Shown: positions 35,243 through 44,461, counted from the first letter of the stretch. The stretch: DNA of 64,000 nt from Prado023 sp963798745 (GCA_963798745.1 CAWCUF010000001.1:248001-312000); one strand, 5' to 3'. The notes: generated by a model from the sequence alone, not told the origin. Numbers and translations: made by a program.

Positions 35243-36121
35243 TCAGCCCGCCAGCGGCCGCAGGTCGGCCCCGAAGTCAAGGATGGGCGCGGAGTGGGTC
35301 AGCGCACCCACCGCGAGGAAGTCCACCCCGGTCTCGGCGTAGTCGCGGGCCAAGGCCAGGCTCAGCCCACCGGAGGACTCGAGTTGGGCGCGCCCGGCCA
35401 CCAGGGCCACCGCCTCGGCCGTCCGGGCGGGGGAGAAGTTGTCCAGCAGGACCAGGTCGGCACCGGCCGCCACCGCCTCGGCCAGTTGTTCCATCGAGTC
35501 CACCTCGACCTCCACCGGGATCCCCGGGAAGCGCGCCCGCACCGCGTCGAAGGCCGCGGCCACCCCGCCGGCGGCGACCACATGGTTGTCCTTGACCAGG
35601 GCCGCGTCCCACAGGCCCATCCGATGGTTGACCCCGCCACCGGCGCGCACCGCGTACTTCTCCAGCGTGCGCATCCCGGGCGTGGTCTTGCGGGTGTCGC
35701 GCACCCGGGCGCGGGTGCCGGCCAGGGCCTGCGCCCAGGCGGCGGTGGCCGTGGCCACGCCGGACAGGTGGCAGAGCAGGTTCAGCGCGGTCCGTTCGCA
35801 GATCAGCAGCGAACGGGTCAGTCCGGTGACGCTCAGGACCACGTCACCGGGCTGCACCTGGTCTGCGTCGCGCTTGGTCAGGATCACGGTGCTGGCCCCG
35901 GCGGAGTCGAGGTCGAACACACGCCCCGCCACTGCCAGGCCGGCCACCACACCGGGTGACCGCGCGGTCAGGTCCAGGGTCGCGACCTGGTCGGCGGGCA
36001 CGGTCGCCACCGAGGTGACATCCACCCCGCCACCGAGATCCTCGGCCAGGGTGCCCCGGATCAGGGCGTCGACGACCTCGGGGTCCAGGCCCATTCGGGT
36101 CAGCTCGTCGGTCAGGTCCAT
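35243..36121 (-). CDS. nadC: Quinolinate phosphoribosyltransferase NadC
   Basis: Converts quinolinate and PRPP to nicotinate mononucleotide in NAD synthesis. The 292-residue product carries the signature RDTRKTTPGMRTLEKYAV followed by RAGGGVNHRMGLWDAALVKDNH, the EVEVDSMEQ and VLLDNFSP strands and SSGGLSL. Full length. It begins 14 bases after the nadB stop and ends three bases before coaX. Confidence 0.97.
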   Translation of the reverse strand: MDLTDELTRMGLDPEVVDALIRGTLAEDLGGGVDVTSVATVPADQVATLDLTARSPGVVAGLAVAGRVFDLDSAGASTVILTKRDADQVQPGDVVLSVTGLTRSLLICERTALNLLCHLSGVATATAAWAQALAGTRARVRDTRKTTPGMRTLEKYAVRAGGGVNHRMGLWDAALVKDNHVVAAGGVAAAFDAVRARFPGIPVEVEVDSMEQLAEAVAAGADLVLLDNFSPARTAEAVALVAGRAQLESSGGLSLALARDYAETGVDFLAVGALTHSAPILDFGADLRPLAG

Positions 36122-36135
36122 GGCGGTGCGTCCTC

Positions 36136-37821
36136 TCAGGTGCCGGGGGTGCGGTAATCATGCGCTGGAACGGGCTCGCGGCGGGTGTGCACGGCCCCGT
36201 CGGGATCGGTGGCAGCGACCAGCCGAACTCGCCAGTGCACATCGTCGGTGTATGGGAAGTCCTCGCGCCAGTGCGAGCCGCGGGTCTCCTGCCTGGCCAG
36301 GGCGTGGCCGGCCAGCACGGAGGAGATCGCATGCAGGTTGGTCGTCTCCCACGCCCCGGTGCTGCGGCCCTGGGGGTGGTCGCCGACAACCATCGCGGCC
36401 AGCCCGTCGACCGCTGCGCGCAGCGACGCACCGGTGCGAAGCACCCCCACATGCTCGGTCATCAGCTCCTGCAGGGCGCTGCGATCGTCGTCGGAGACCA
36501 GGCCACGATGCTCGGAGCGGATCACCGGGTCGCGGCGGCGCGGCAGGCCCTCGGCCAGCACGGACACGATCCGCTCCGGGAAGACCAGCCCCTCCAGCAG
36601 CGAGTTCGACGCCAGCCGGTTGGCGCCGTGCACCCCGGTGCAGGCCACCTCACCGGCCGCGAACAGCCCCGGGATCGTGGCGCGCCCGAACAGGTCGGTC
36701 CGCACTCCGCCGGAGGCGTAGTGCTGCGCCGGGGCGACCGGGATCAGGTCGTGGGCGGGGTCGATGCCGTGGGCTCGGCAGGACTCCAGGATCGTGGGGA
36801 ACCGGGCGGCCCAGCGCGCCCCGAGCGCCCGTGCGTCGAGCCACATGTGCGCGCGGCCCTGGGCACGCATCCGGCGCATGATCGCCTTGGCGACCACGTC
36901 GCGCGGGGCGAGGTCGGCCAGCGGATGCACGCCGGCCATGAACCGCACCCCGTCGTCGTCGACCAGGAACGCACCCTCCCCGCGGACCGCCTCGCTGACC
37001 AGCGGCTGCTGGCCGGTGGAGTCCGGCCCGAGGTACATCACGGTCGGGTGGAACTGCACGAACTCCAGATCGGCCACCTCGGCGCCGGCGCGCAGGGCCA
37101 GGGCCATCCCGTCGCCGGTGGCCACCGACGGGTTGGTGGTCTGGGCGAACACCTGGCCCAGACCGCCGGTCGCGACCACCACGGCGGGGGCGAGTACGGC
37201 ACCGACCCCGTCGTGCTGGCCCTCGCCGATCACGTGCAGGGTCAGGCCCTGCACGCCGCCCCGGGCATCGGTGAGCAGGTCCAGGGCCAGCGCGTGCTCC
37301 ACCAGCTCGATCCCAGGATCGTCAGCGATCGCCGCGACCAGGGCCCGGAAGATCTCGGCGCCGGTGGCGTCCCCACCGGCATGGGCGATCCGGTCGTGCA
37401 GGTGCCCGCCCTCCCGGGTCAGCGCGATGTGCCCCGAGAGGTCCTGGTCGAACCGCGCGCCGGCAGCGATCAGGTTGCCCACCGAGGTCGGACCCAGCGT
37501 GCACAGGGCGTGCACCGCCGCCGGGTCGCACAACCCCGCGCCGGCCACCAGGGTGTCGCGCTCGTGGTCGGCCGGGGAGTCGCCCTCGGCCAGGGCTGCG
37601 GCGATGCCACCCTGAGCCCAACGCGTGGCCCCCTGCTCGACCCAGGACTTCGTCACGACCATCACCCGATGGCCCAGGCGCCGGATGTTCAGGGCCAGCG
37701 ACAGGCCCGCCACCCCGGAGCCGATCACCACGACGTCGGCGGAGGTGAACCAGCCAGGTCCCGGGGTTGCCAGCGTCGTGGGGATGACCAGCCCCTTCGT
37801 GGCTGGGCCCGCGACACTCAT
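36136..37821 (-). CDS. nadB: L-aspartate oxidase NadB
   Basis: FAD enzyme that oxidises L-aspartate to iminoaspartate for quinolinate synthesis. The 561-residue product shows the FAD-binding GSGVAGLSLAL, GATRWAQGGIAAAL, the HAGGDATG and FVQFHPT blocks, the catalytic-region Arg/His segments (SEAVRGEGA, HYASGGV) and GEVACTGVHGANRLASNSLLEGLVF. An N-terminal 27-residue extension precedes the fold. The ATG at 37821 overlaps the panC stop (ATGA). The partner nadA, often adjacent, is not in this window. Confidence 0.97.
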   Translation of the reverse strand: MSVAGPATKGLVIPTTLATPGPGWFTSADVVVIGSGVAGLSLALNIRRLGHRVMVVTKSWVEQGATRWAQGGIAAALAEGDSPADHERDTLVAGAGLCDPAAVHALCTLGPTSVGNLIAAGARFDQDLSGHIALTREGGHLHDRIAHAGGDATGAEIFRALVAAIADDPGIELVEHALALDLLTDARGGVQGLTLHVIGEGQHDGVGAVLAPAVVVATGGLGQVFAQTTNPSVATGDGMALALRAGAEVADLEFVQFHPTVMYLGPDSTGQQPLVSEAVRGEGAFLVDDDGVRFMAGVHPLADLAPRDVVAKAIMRRMRAQGRAHMWLDARALGARWAARFPTILESCRAHGIDPAHDLIPVAPAQHYASGGVRTDLFGRATIPGLFAAGEVACTGVHGANRLASNSLLEGLVFPERIVSVLAEGLPRRRDPVIRSEHRGLVSDDDRSALQELMTEHVGVLRTGASLRAAVDGLAAMVVGDHPQGRSTGAWETTNLHAISSVLAGHALARQETRGSHWREDFPYTDDVHWRVRLVAATDPDGAVHTRREPVPAHDYRTPGT

Positions 37822-38723
37822 TGACGCAACGTAACCGGTGAGTTGTCGATCAGTCGCGTCTGCCCGACCCGGGCGGCCACCAGCAACCGGGCGGCGCCGA
37901 GTTCGGGAGCAGGTCCGAGCTGCGGATCGGTCAGCGCCACGTAGTCCGGGGTCAGCCCCACCCGCTCCAGTTCCAACTCCGCGGCACCCACGATCGCCTC
38001 GGCACCGCGTCCGAGGTCCGCGGCGCTGACCCCGGCAGCCAGCGCGGCCGGCAGGGCCGCGGCCAGGACGCGCTCGGAGTCCGAGAGGTACTGGTTGCGA
38101 CTGGAGAGGGCAAGCCCGTCGGCCTCGCGCAGGGTCGGCACGCCGTGGACCTTCACCGGCAGGTCCAGGTCGGCGGCCATCCGGCGCACCAGCGTCAGTT
38201 GCTGGTAGTCCTTCTCGCCGAAGAACGTGGCCTGCGGGCGCGTCATGTTCAGCAGCTTCGCCACGACGGTGAGCACGCCGGCGAGGTGCCCCGGGCGGGC
38301 GACACCCTCCAGGATCGAGCCGAGGTGGCCCGGGTCGATGCGCACCTCGGGGTCGCCGTTCGGGTAGAGCACCTCCAGCGCCGGGGCGAAGACCAGGTCG
38401 ACGTCCTCCTCGGCGCACACGGCCAGATCGGCCTTGAGGGTGCGGGGGTACTGCGCGAGGTCCTCGCCGGGGCCGAACTGCAGCGGGTTGACGAAGACGG
38501 TGACCGTGACGTGGCCGTTCGGGCCGACCTCCCCGCGGGCGGCCCGGATCAGGGCGACGTGCCCGGCGTGCAGGGCTCCCATCGTGAACACAGCGGCCCG
38601 GGTGGCCCGCGCGGAGCGGACCGACGGCGCAGTCAGGTGCGAGTAGGCATCGTCGAGGGAGGCGCGGGTGCGCACCACCCGCATCACCGGCGGTGGGCTG
38701 GCCGTGCCCTGCGACTCGCTCAT
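37818..38723 (-). CDS. panC: Pantothenate synthetase PanC
   Basis: Joins pantoate and beta-alanine using ATP to give pantothenate. The 301-residue product has the FTMGALHAGHVALI nucleotidyl motif, VFVNPLQFGPGEDLAQYPR, GEKDYQQL and SSRNQYLS. The ATG at 38723 follows a good GAGGAGG site at eight bases; the first 35 residues are variable. It leads the cofactor operon with nadB, nadC and coaX. panD (beta-alanine supply) is not present here. Confidence 0.96.
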   Translation of the reverse strand: MSESQGTASPPPVMRVVRTRASLDDAYSHLTAPSVRSARATRAAVFTMGALHAGHVALIRAARGEVGPNGHVTVTVFVNPLQFGPGEDLAQYPRTLKADLAVCAEEDVDLVFAPALEVLYPNGDPEVRIDPGHLGSILEGVARPGHLAGVLTVVAKLLNMTRPQATFFGEKDYQQLTLVRRMAADLDLPVKVHGVPTLREADGLALSSRNQYLSDSERVLAAALPAALAAGVSAADLGRGAEAIVGAAELELERVGLTPDYVALTDPQLGPAPELGAARLLVAARVGQTRLIDNSPVTLRQ

Positions 38724-38826
38724 CTGGTCCTCCTCGACGTGCGGTGCTCCCGCCAGCAGGACCCTAGTCCCCGCACGCCGTTGCGGCGCACGGACCACCC
38801 CACGGCTGGACCTGCTCCGAGCTCAC

Positions 38827-39750
38827 TCAGCCGAGCACGTCGAGCAGGGACTCGGCCCGCTCCGGGTCCAGCCGACCGGCGGCCAGCGCACGGTCCGCGG
38901 TGAGCCGGGCCATCGCGATGTAGGCCGCGCGAGCCTCGGGAGCCGCTCGGGACAGCACCTCCAGGTGGGCCGCCACGGTGCCGGCGTCACCGCGGGCCAC
39001 CGGGCCGGTGAGCGCGTCGTCGCCCATTGCCAGCGCGTTGTCCAGGGCCGCGGCCATGAGCGGGCGGATCAGCCCGGCCGGATCGGCCACACCTGCGGTC
39101 CTCAACAGGTCCAGGGTCTGGGCGACCAGGGTCACCATGTGGTTGGCCCCGTTGGCCAGGGCGGCGTGGTACAGCGGGCGGGCCTCCTCGGAGATCCACA
39201 TCGGGTCCCCGCCCATCTCGACGACGAGTGCCTCGGCCACCGGACGCAGCACGGTCGGCGCGGTGACCGCGAACGGGCACCCGGCCAACCGGTCGACGTC
39301 GACCCGAGCACCGGTGAATGTCATGACCGGGTGCAGCGCCATCGGCAACGCGCCCAGCCGGGTCGCCGGATCCAGCACGGCCGTGCCGAACCGGCCGGAG
39401 GCATGCACCAGGAACTGCCCCGGCGTCACCGCCTGGGTCTCAGCCAGGCCGGCGACAAGGGTGGGCAGGACGTCATCGGGGACGGTCAGCAGGACCAGGT
39501 CTGCGGTGGCCATCACCTGCGCAGCCGAGCGCAGCGCGGCGCCGGGCAGGTACTGGGCGGCGCGGGCCCGGGATCGCTCGGAGACCGCGTGGACGCCGAT
39601 GACCGGATGCCCGGCCCGGGCCAGGGCCGCTGCCAGCGGGGCACCGGCGCGGCCCACCCCGATCACCCCCACGGTGAGGCGGGGGGCTGTGGTCTCGGGC
39701 GCGGCGTCAGGCTGGGCTGCGGGCTGGGCGGCGTCAGTTCGGTCGGTCAT
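38827..39750 (-). CDS. DUF2520 Rossmann-fold protein
   Basis: A 307-residue NAD(P)-binding oxidoreductase-like protein: GVIGVGRAGAPLAAALARAGH dinucleotide motif near residue 28, VPDDVLPTLVAGL, HASGRFG and the C-terminal all-helical DUF2520 domain (ALANGANHMVTLVAQ, AALDNAL). It is regularly found beside panC in actinobacteria, and a ketopantoate-reductase-like role has been suggested; the reaction is not proven. ATG at 39750, then a short Ala/Pro-rich N-terminus. A 103-base gap separates it from panC. Confidence 0.85.
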   Translation of the reverse strand: MTDRTDAAQPAAQPDAAPETTAPRLTVGVIGVGRAGAPLAAALARAGHPVIGVHAVSERSRARAAQYLPGAALRSAAQVMATADLVLLTVPDDVLPTLVAGLAETQAVTPGQFLVHASGRFGTAVLDPATRLGALPMALHPVMTFTGARVDVDRLAGCPFAVTAPTVLRPVAEALVVEMGGDPMWISEEARPLYHAALANGANHMVTLVAQTLDLLRTAGVADPAGLIRPLMAAALDNALAMGDDALTGPVARGDAGTVAAHLEVLSRAAPEARAAYIAMARLTADRALAAGRLDPERAESLLDVLG

Positions 39751-39814
39751 CGTGTTCGCAGCCTGCCACCCGGCGCGGGCTGGCGCCCGTCGGGACTTCG
39801 CGGCCAGGTGGGCC

Positions 39815-40327
39815 CTACCGGGCTCGGCGCGCCACCGGGATGCTGCCGAACGTCGGCGCCCACAGCGAGATCCGGCCGCCGGGCAGGCACACCAGCAGCC
39901 CGCCATCCATTGCGCGGACCTCCCAGGCCTCATGGGCCGGGTCGGCACCGACGATCAGCCGATCCGGCCCCACACCCAGGTGCAGGCCGCCTCGGGAGTC
40001 CACGCGCAGGTCGCTGATGGTGCCCCCGACCCAGCCGGCCAGATCCGCCGCTGCCCGGTCGCCGACCAGCGGCGGGCCGGCCTGGACGCCACCGGCGGCG
40101 ATCAGGACGACCGAGCCGCTGAGGACCACCAGGTGCCTGGGGTCGGCCTCGACGGTCAGCACCGCGCGGCCCAGGGACGCGCTCACCTCGCCCACCTGAC
40201 GCCCCAACAGTGCAGCCAACCTGGCGGTGGCGCTCGTGGGCTCGAGGATCCCGCGCGGCTCGCGCGTGCGCAGGCTCTCGGTGCGCACCGCCGGGTCGGC
40301 TGCCGGTCGACCGATCACGAACGTCAT
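39815..40327 (-). CDS. Conserved hypothetical protein, DUF6188-like
   Basis: A 170-residue soluble protein. The segment GGTISDLRVDSRGGLHLGVGP and later VGADPAHEAWEVRAMDG, ending in GGRISLWAP, resemble a conserved actinobacterial beta-rich family (DUF6188-like). No catalytic motif is visible. The ATG at 40327 (MTFVIGRP) is the likely start; seven more codons upstream are possible. It lies between the PH-domain genes and DUF2520 on the same strand. Function unknown. Confidence 0.65.
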   Translation of the reverse strand: MTFVIGRPAADPAVRTESLRTREPRGILEPTSATARLAALLGRQVGEVSASLGRAVLTVEADPRHLVVLSGSVVLIAAGGVQAGPPLVGDRAAADLAGWVGGTISDLRVDSRGGLHLGVGPDRLIVGADPAHEAWEVRAMDGGLLVCLPGGRISLWAPTFGSIPVARRAR

Positions 40328-40378
40328 GGCCCCATCGTGGCCCACCGGGTGCGGCTCGTGGATGACCCCGGCGTGACG

Positions 40379-42106
40379 CTAGGGCGAACCGGGGCCGAAA
40401 TCTTGGCGGGGATCGCGACCCTGGTCGGGCTGTGCTGGCGTCCCGGGATCCGGCTGGGTGCCCGGGAGCCCGGTCATCCAACGCTCGCGCAGACCCGACC
40501 CCCGCGCGGCGGCAGCGCGGACCAACTGCTGCTCGGCGATCTGCCGCGCCTCATCGGCCGAGCGATGCAGCACGTGCACCCCGACCGGGCCCGGCGTGGA
40601 GTCCACCTGCACCGAGGCCAGCCCGAGCCAGCGCTGCCACACGCCCTGGGTCAGGGTGACCGACTGGGTGCGTGCGTGCGGGATCACCGCGGTGCGTCTG
40701 GTCAGGAATCCGCGCCGTGCGGCCAGCACGAAGTGGTCGTGGGCGACCCCGAGGTTCGCGAACTGCAGCCAGGCCCGGCGTCGGGCCCGCGCCGGCGCGG
40801 GCTGGAACTCCAACTCGCCGAACGCCACCCCGGGCAGCACCCGGGCCACGATCGCGCGCGCCACCTCGTGGGGCGCCACCGGGAGGAGTACCTGCTCCTG
40901 GCTGCCGTCCTGGTCGACCTGCAGGCCGGCGACGTTCAGCGACACCCGCACCCAGCCGCGCCGGCGCCACAGCAACGGTTCGGAGACCTCGATGGCCTGG
41001 ACGCGCCCGGGGGGGACGGTCTGGCTCTGCTGGTTGATCAGGCCGTGGCGCAGCCGCAGACCGTCCGGTGAGTCGGCAACCGTGAAGCCGAAGAACCGGG
41101 TGAACTGGCTGAACACGGTCAGCAGCGGCAAGCCACCGGTCACCAGCAGCAGCCCCAACCCGGCCGGGCCCTCGGTGAACACCACACCGGCGACCACCGC
41201 CACCGAGATCAGCAGCAGGATCATGGTCTCGCTGCGCAGCAGCAGGCTGACGATGAGATCGCCGGTCGGCACAGTGGCCAGCACCGCCTCAGGTGCCTCC
41301 CCAGCGTCCGGGGACATGCCGGCGGCCCGGGCGACGATCTCCGCACGCAGGGCGTGCGCGTCGGCGTCGGACAGGTAGGACAGCACCACGCGGGAGTCGC
41401 CGCCGCCGGCCACCTCGATGCGCACCTGGGAGAGCCCGACGATGCGGCCCAGCAGCGGGCGGGTCGTGTCCACGCTCTGCAGCCGGGAGAGCGTCACCCG
41501 GCGCTCGTTGCGTTGCAGCACCCCGGAGTCCAGCCGGAAATCACCGGACTCGTCGAAGAAGAACTCGGTGCGGGTCCACTGCACGTAGGAGATCGCCAGG
41601 ACGATCCCGAGCGCTGCGGCCAGCCCGAGGAGGATCAGCAGGATGCCCCACAGGCCGCCGATCTCGTTGGCGAGCTCGCGCAGGCTGCCGGAACCGAACA
41701 CCAGGATCGCGCCGACCAGGACGGCCACGCTCTGCACGGAGGCGACCAGCGGGGTCAGTGGATGCGTGCGGCGGCGAGGGGTGGCCATCCCGGTGGTCGG
41801 CTCGGGTGCCGCGTCCGGGACTTGCGTCGCGTCGGGCGGTGTGCCGGGAGCGGGGGTCTGCTCGGGCGCCGCTGCCGGTATTGGCGTCGAGTCGGCCGCA
41901 TCGCTGGGTGCCGGTGGGGGGTCGGCTGCCGCGCCCGGAATTGGTGCGGGGTCTCCGGTCGGGGGTGAGTCGTGCGGGTCGGGCGCTTCTGCGTGGAGGA
42001 TTGGCGGCTCGCTGGCGGCCTGCCCCGAGTTGTCGCCTGGGGCTGGCTGCTCGCTCTGGGCTGGCTGCTCGCCGCGAGCTGGCTGGGGCGGGTCGTTCTC
42101 GGTCAC
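40379..42106 (-). CDS. Membrane protein with bacterial PH domains (YdbT-like)
   Basis: A 575-residue protein. Residues 1-108 are a Pro/Ala/Asp-rich disordered N-terminus; two transmembrane helices (about 120-180) are followed by a bPH2 domain (YVQWTRTEFFFD, VTLSRLQSVDTTRPLLGR), another helix pair (about 275-325), a second bPH2 domain (LRLRHGLINQQSQTVPPGRVQAIEV) and a third (VLAARRGFLTRRTAVIPHARTQSVTL). This matches YdbT-type proteins. The GTG at 42106 overlaps the stop of the preceding YdbS-like gene (GTGA), so they act as a pair. Role at the membrane is not established. Confidence 0.86.
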   Translation of the reverse strand: MTENDPPQPARGEQPAQSEQPAPGDNSGQAASEPPILHAEAPDPHDSPPTGDPAPIPGAAADPPPAPSDAADSTPIPAAAPEQTPAPGTPPDATQVPDAAPEPTTGMATPRRRTHPLTPLVASVQSVAVLVGAILVFGSGSLRELANEIGGLWGILLILLGLAAALGIVLAISYVQWTRTEFFFDESGDFRLDSGVLQRNERRVTLSRLQSVDTTRPLLGRIVGLSQVRIEVAGGGDSRVVLSYLSDADAHALRAEIVARAAGMSPDAGEAPEAVLATVPTGDLIVSLLLRSETMILLLISVAVVAGVVFTEGPAGLGLLLVTGGLPLLTVFSQFTRFFGFTVADSPDGLRLRHGLINQQSQTVPPGRVQAIEVSEPLLWRRRGWVRVSLNVAGLQVDQDGSQEQVLLPVAPHEVARAIVARVLPGVAFGELEFQPAPARARRRAWLQFANLGVAHDHFVLAARRGFLTRRTAVIPHARTQSVTLTQGVWQRWLGLASVQVDSTPGPVGVHVLHRSADEARQIAEQQLVRAAAARGSGLRERWMTGLPGTQPDPGTPAQPDQGRDPRQDFGPGSP

Positions 42107-42609
42107 AGGCCCGCGCTGCGCTCTTCGCCCTGGGCGGCCAACCGGTCGCGCAACCCGGCGGCCTCGGTTGGGGGCAGGCCTGGAATCGTGGCGTTGGTGG
42201 TCGCTGCGGCGGTGTGCAGCTGCACGGTGGCCACTCCCAGGGCGCGATCCAACGGCCCGGCGGTGATGTCGACCAGTTGCATCCGGCCGTAGGGGACGAT
42301 GACCAGCCGGCGGAACATGATCCCGCTGGTCACCAGCAGGTCATCGGCGCGCTCGGCATAGCCGAAGGAGCGCACGCGGCGCCCGATCAGCCACCACACC
42401 CAGACCAGCACGACCAGCCAGATTCCGGCAAGCACCAGCGCGGCCAAGCGGGCCTCGGGGATCAGGGCGAGCAGGCCGATACCGATCAGCACCAGCAGCA
42501 TCGTGCCCACCAGAGTGATCCGTCGGGCGGTGGCCAGCTTCGGGGATACCGGGTGCCAGGCCTCCCCCGGCGGGGCGAACGCGTCGTCGACGGTCAGCGG
42601 CTGGGTCAT
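42103..42609 (-). CDS. Membrane protein with one bacterial PH domain (YdbS-like)
   Basis: A 168-residue partner of the YdbT-like protein. Two helices (about 28-75) are followed by a bPH2 domain (ADDLLVTSGIMFRRLVIVPYGRMQLVDI and GPLDRALGVATVQLHTA). The ATG at 42609 has TACGCT six bases upstream, probably a leaderless start for this two-gene operon. Confidence 0.85.
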   Translation of the reverse strand: MTQPLTVDDAFAPPGEAWHPVSPKLATARRITLVGTMLLVLIGIGLLALIPEARLAALVLAGIWLVVLVWVWWLIGRRVRSFGYAERADDLLVTSGIMFRRLVIVPYGRMQLVDITAGPLDRALGVATVQLHTAAATTNATIPGLPPTEAAGLRDRLAAQGEERSAGL

Positions 42610-42615
42610 GACGCC

Positions 42616-42621
42616 AGCGTA
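42616..42621 (-). promoter_or_regulatory. Probable -10 element (TACGCT), PH-domain operon
   Basis: TACGCT on the minus strand ends six bases before the ATG at 42609. It forms a compact divergent promoter with the element at 42645-42650. Confidence 0.4.
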
Positions 42622-42644
42622 GGGCCAGTTCGTCGGTCACTGCG

Positions 42645-42650
42645 TAGGGT
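42645..42650 (+). promoter_or_regulatory. Probable -10 element (TAGGGT), NuoD-like gene
   Basis: TAGGGT ends six bases before the GTG at 42657. Both divergent transcripts would start within a 48-base gap. Confidence 0.4.
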
Positions 42651-42656
42651 TGGCGG

Positions 42657-43922
42657 GTGACCGGGCCTGGCGCAGTCATCGACGTACCTGACGGCGACGG
42701 CCGCGCGCGCTCCGGCAGTCGGGCGGGCGAGGCCGGCTCCTCGGATCAGACCGGTCAGGCGGGCGAGGCCGGCTCCGGCGGCCCAAGCGGCGAGTCGGGT
42801 GCGGCCGGCGTCGTCCACCGGATCGTCGCGGAACCGGCCCGCCCCACAGATATCCCGCTGGGTCTCGATCATCCGACCCTCGACGGCATGCCGACCGTTC
42901 AGATCGTGGCGTCGGGCGGTGTCGTGACGGGCGCGCAGTGGCAGCCTGGCACCGTGCACCGCGGGGCGGAGAAGCTGTTCGAGTCCCGCGACTACCGCCA
43001 GATCCTGGTGTTGGCCGACCGGCACGACTGGCTCTCGGCGTTCTGCTCGGAGATCGGTGTGGTGGTCGGCGTGGAGCGTGCGCTGGGACTGACCCCACCG
43101 CAGCGGGCCCAACACCTGCGGATCCTGCTGTGCGAGTTGACCCGGATCGCCCACCACCTGGCGTTCCTCGCACCCCTGCCCGGCGCCCTGCCCGATGGGT
43201 GGCGCGCGCAGGTGTGGTCCTGGCGGGCCCAGGTGCTGGACCTCATCGAGGCGGCCACCGGGCATCGGGTCCATCCGATGTTCGCTGCGGTCGGCGGGGT
43301 CCGCTCCGATGTGTCGGATCAGTGGGTGACGGCGGTCGATGCCGCGGCACATCGTTGGTCCGAGGAGCACAGCGCGCTGGACACAGCCGCGACGGCGCAG
43401 GTGCTGGACGCCAGCTATGCGGGAGTGGCGGTGCTACCCCGGGCGGCTGCGCTGGCCTTCGGCGCGTCCGGGCCGGTCGGCCGGGCCAGCGGCGTGGACC
43501 TCGACCTGCGCAGGGATGATCCGTACCTGCCCTACCCGGAGTTCGACGTGCCGCGCGGCACGGACGGCGACGCCCGGGCCAGGGTCCGGCTGCTGATCGA
43601 CGAACTGGCCCCGAGCATCGGCCTCGTGCGCTGGGCGTGCGCCCAACTGGCCTCCTCGGCCGGGGCGCCGGTCGACGTGCGGCTGCCCAAGGTCGTTCGG
43701 GTGCCGGAGGGGGCCACCTACACGTGGACCGAGAACCCGACCGGGATCAACGGCTACCTGCTGGTCTCGCGCAACGACCGCACCCCATGGCGGCTGAAGC
43801 TGCGCAGCGCCGGCTTCGGCAACGCCGCCGCGCTGGGCACGGCCCTGGTCGGCACCGCCATGGCGGACCTCCCGGCGGCCATCGCCAGCTTCCTGCTGAT
43901 CTGCGGCGACGTCGACCGGTGA
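42657..43922 (+). CDS. Solitary NuoD-like protein (complex I 49-kDa homologue)
   Basis: A 421-residue homologue of the NADH:quinone oxidoreductase subunit D/[NiFe] hydrogenase large subunit family. It has HRGAEKLFESRDYRQIL, CSEIGVVVGVERALG, LRILLCELTRIAHHL and a C-terminal GFGNAAALGT...LICGDVDR. The cysteine ligands of hydrogenases are absent. Residues 1-50 are a Gly/Ala/Ser/Asp-rich extension containing a duplicated 19-base segment. No other nuo gene is nearby. Such stand-alone NuoD-like proteins occur in other actinobacteria; their role is unknown. Confidence 0.85.
   Translation: MTGPGAVIDVPDGDGRARSGSRAGEAGSSDQTGQAGEAGSGGPSGESGAAGVVHRIVAEPARPTDIPLGLDHPTLDGMPTVQIVASGGVVTGAQWQPGTVHRGAEKLFESRDYRQILVLADRHDWLSAFCSEIGVVVGVERALGLTPPQRAQHLRILLCELTRIAHHLAFLAPLPGALPDGWRAQVWSWRAQVLDLIEAATGHRVHPMFAAVGGVRSDVSDQWVTAVDAAAHRWSEEHSALDTAATAQVLDASYAGVAVLPRAAALAFGASGPVGRASGVDLDLRRDDPYLPYPEFDVPRGTDGDARARVRLLIDELAPSIGLVRWACAQLASSAGAPVDVRLPKVVRVPEGATYTWTENPTGINGYLLVSRNDRTPWRLKLRSAGFGNAAALGTALVGTAMADLPAAIASFLLICGDVDR
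42722..42776 (+). repeat. Duplicated 19-base segment in NuoD-like N-terminus
   Basis: GGCGGGCGAGGCCGGCTCC occurs at 42722-42740 and again at 42758-42776, exactly 36 bases apart, so the reading frame is kept and the peptide AGEAGS repeats. Confidence 0.8.
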
Positions 43923-44003
43923 GCCGCTCGGGGCCTTCAAGCGCTGGCGGCGCCGTCCCAGTGCCGGCGCAGGTGCCCGCCCGGTGCTGGCCCAGGTGCC
44001 CGC

Positions 44004-44309
44004 TCAGGCTTGCGGGTGCTGGCGCAGATAGGTGGCGAACACTGCGACGAACATCGGCTGCAGGTCGCCGACCCCGGCGCTGCTGAACACCTGCCGGGCT
44101 GCCTCCACGGTCTCGATCAGCGAGCCGCCGATCTCGCCGAGCGACCCGCCCTCGTCCGCGGTCGCGGTGAGCGCGGGGGTGTGGGCCATCAGGTCGACGA
44201 AGAACTGCAGGTCGTGGTGATGACGGGCCCGTTCGAACGCCTCATCGCGCAGGTCCTCGTAGGGCCAGTCCTCGTAGGCGAGGTCTGGATGCTCGGTGTG
44301 GTCGCTCAT
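44004..44309 (-). CDS. Small acidic protein of unknown function
   Basis: A 101-residue, Asp/Glu/His-rich soluble protein (MSDHTEHPDLAYEDWPYEDLRD...). The middle contains FERARHHHDLQFFVDLMAHTPAL and the end MFVAVFATYLRQHPQA. A helical bundle is likely. No family was recognised with certainty. TACGGT ends seven bases before its ATG. It lies downstream of the DUF3180 gene, beyond a hairpin, so has its own promoter. Confidence 0.65.
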   Translation of the reverse strand: MSDHTEHPDLAYEDWPYEDLRDEAFERARHHHDLQFFVDLMAHTPALTATADEGGSLGEIGGSLIETVEAARQVFSSAGVGDLQPMFVAVFATYLRQHPQA

Positions 44310-44316
44310 AGCGCAC

Positions 44317-44322
44317 ACCGTA
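44317..44322 (-). promoter_or_regulatory. Probable -10 element (TACGGT), small acidic protein
   Basis: TACGGT on the minus strand ends seven bases before the ATG at 44309; likely leaderless. Confidence 0.4.
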
Positions 44323-44356
44323 GTAGACGCCCCCAGCCCAATCCGCGCCTTGCCCA

Positions 44357-44409
44357 CGGATCGCTCCAGGATCGGGGGCGCTTCGGCCCAGGAAACCTGG
44401 ATCGATCCG
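44357..44409 (-). terminator. Hairpin downstream of the folate operon
   Basis: CGGATCG (44357-44363) pairs with CGATCCG (44403-44409), and inside it CCAGG (44366-44370) pairs with CCTGG (44396-44400). It lies 53 bases past the DUF3180 stop. Confidence 0.5.
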
Positions 44410-44461
44410 CTACCGGGCGACCGAACTTGGACGGATCCCCTCAGGAGGGCCGGGCGGGGGG

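Noticed and set aside
36160..37824. A 554-codon open frame antisense to nadB
   Set aside because: Shadow of nadB; no domain, no ribosome site, and the sense gene has all family motifs.
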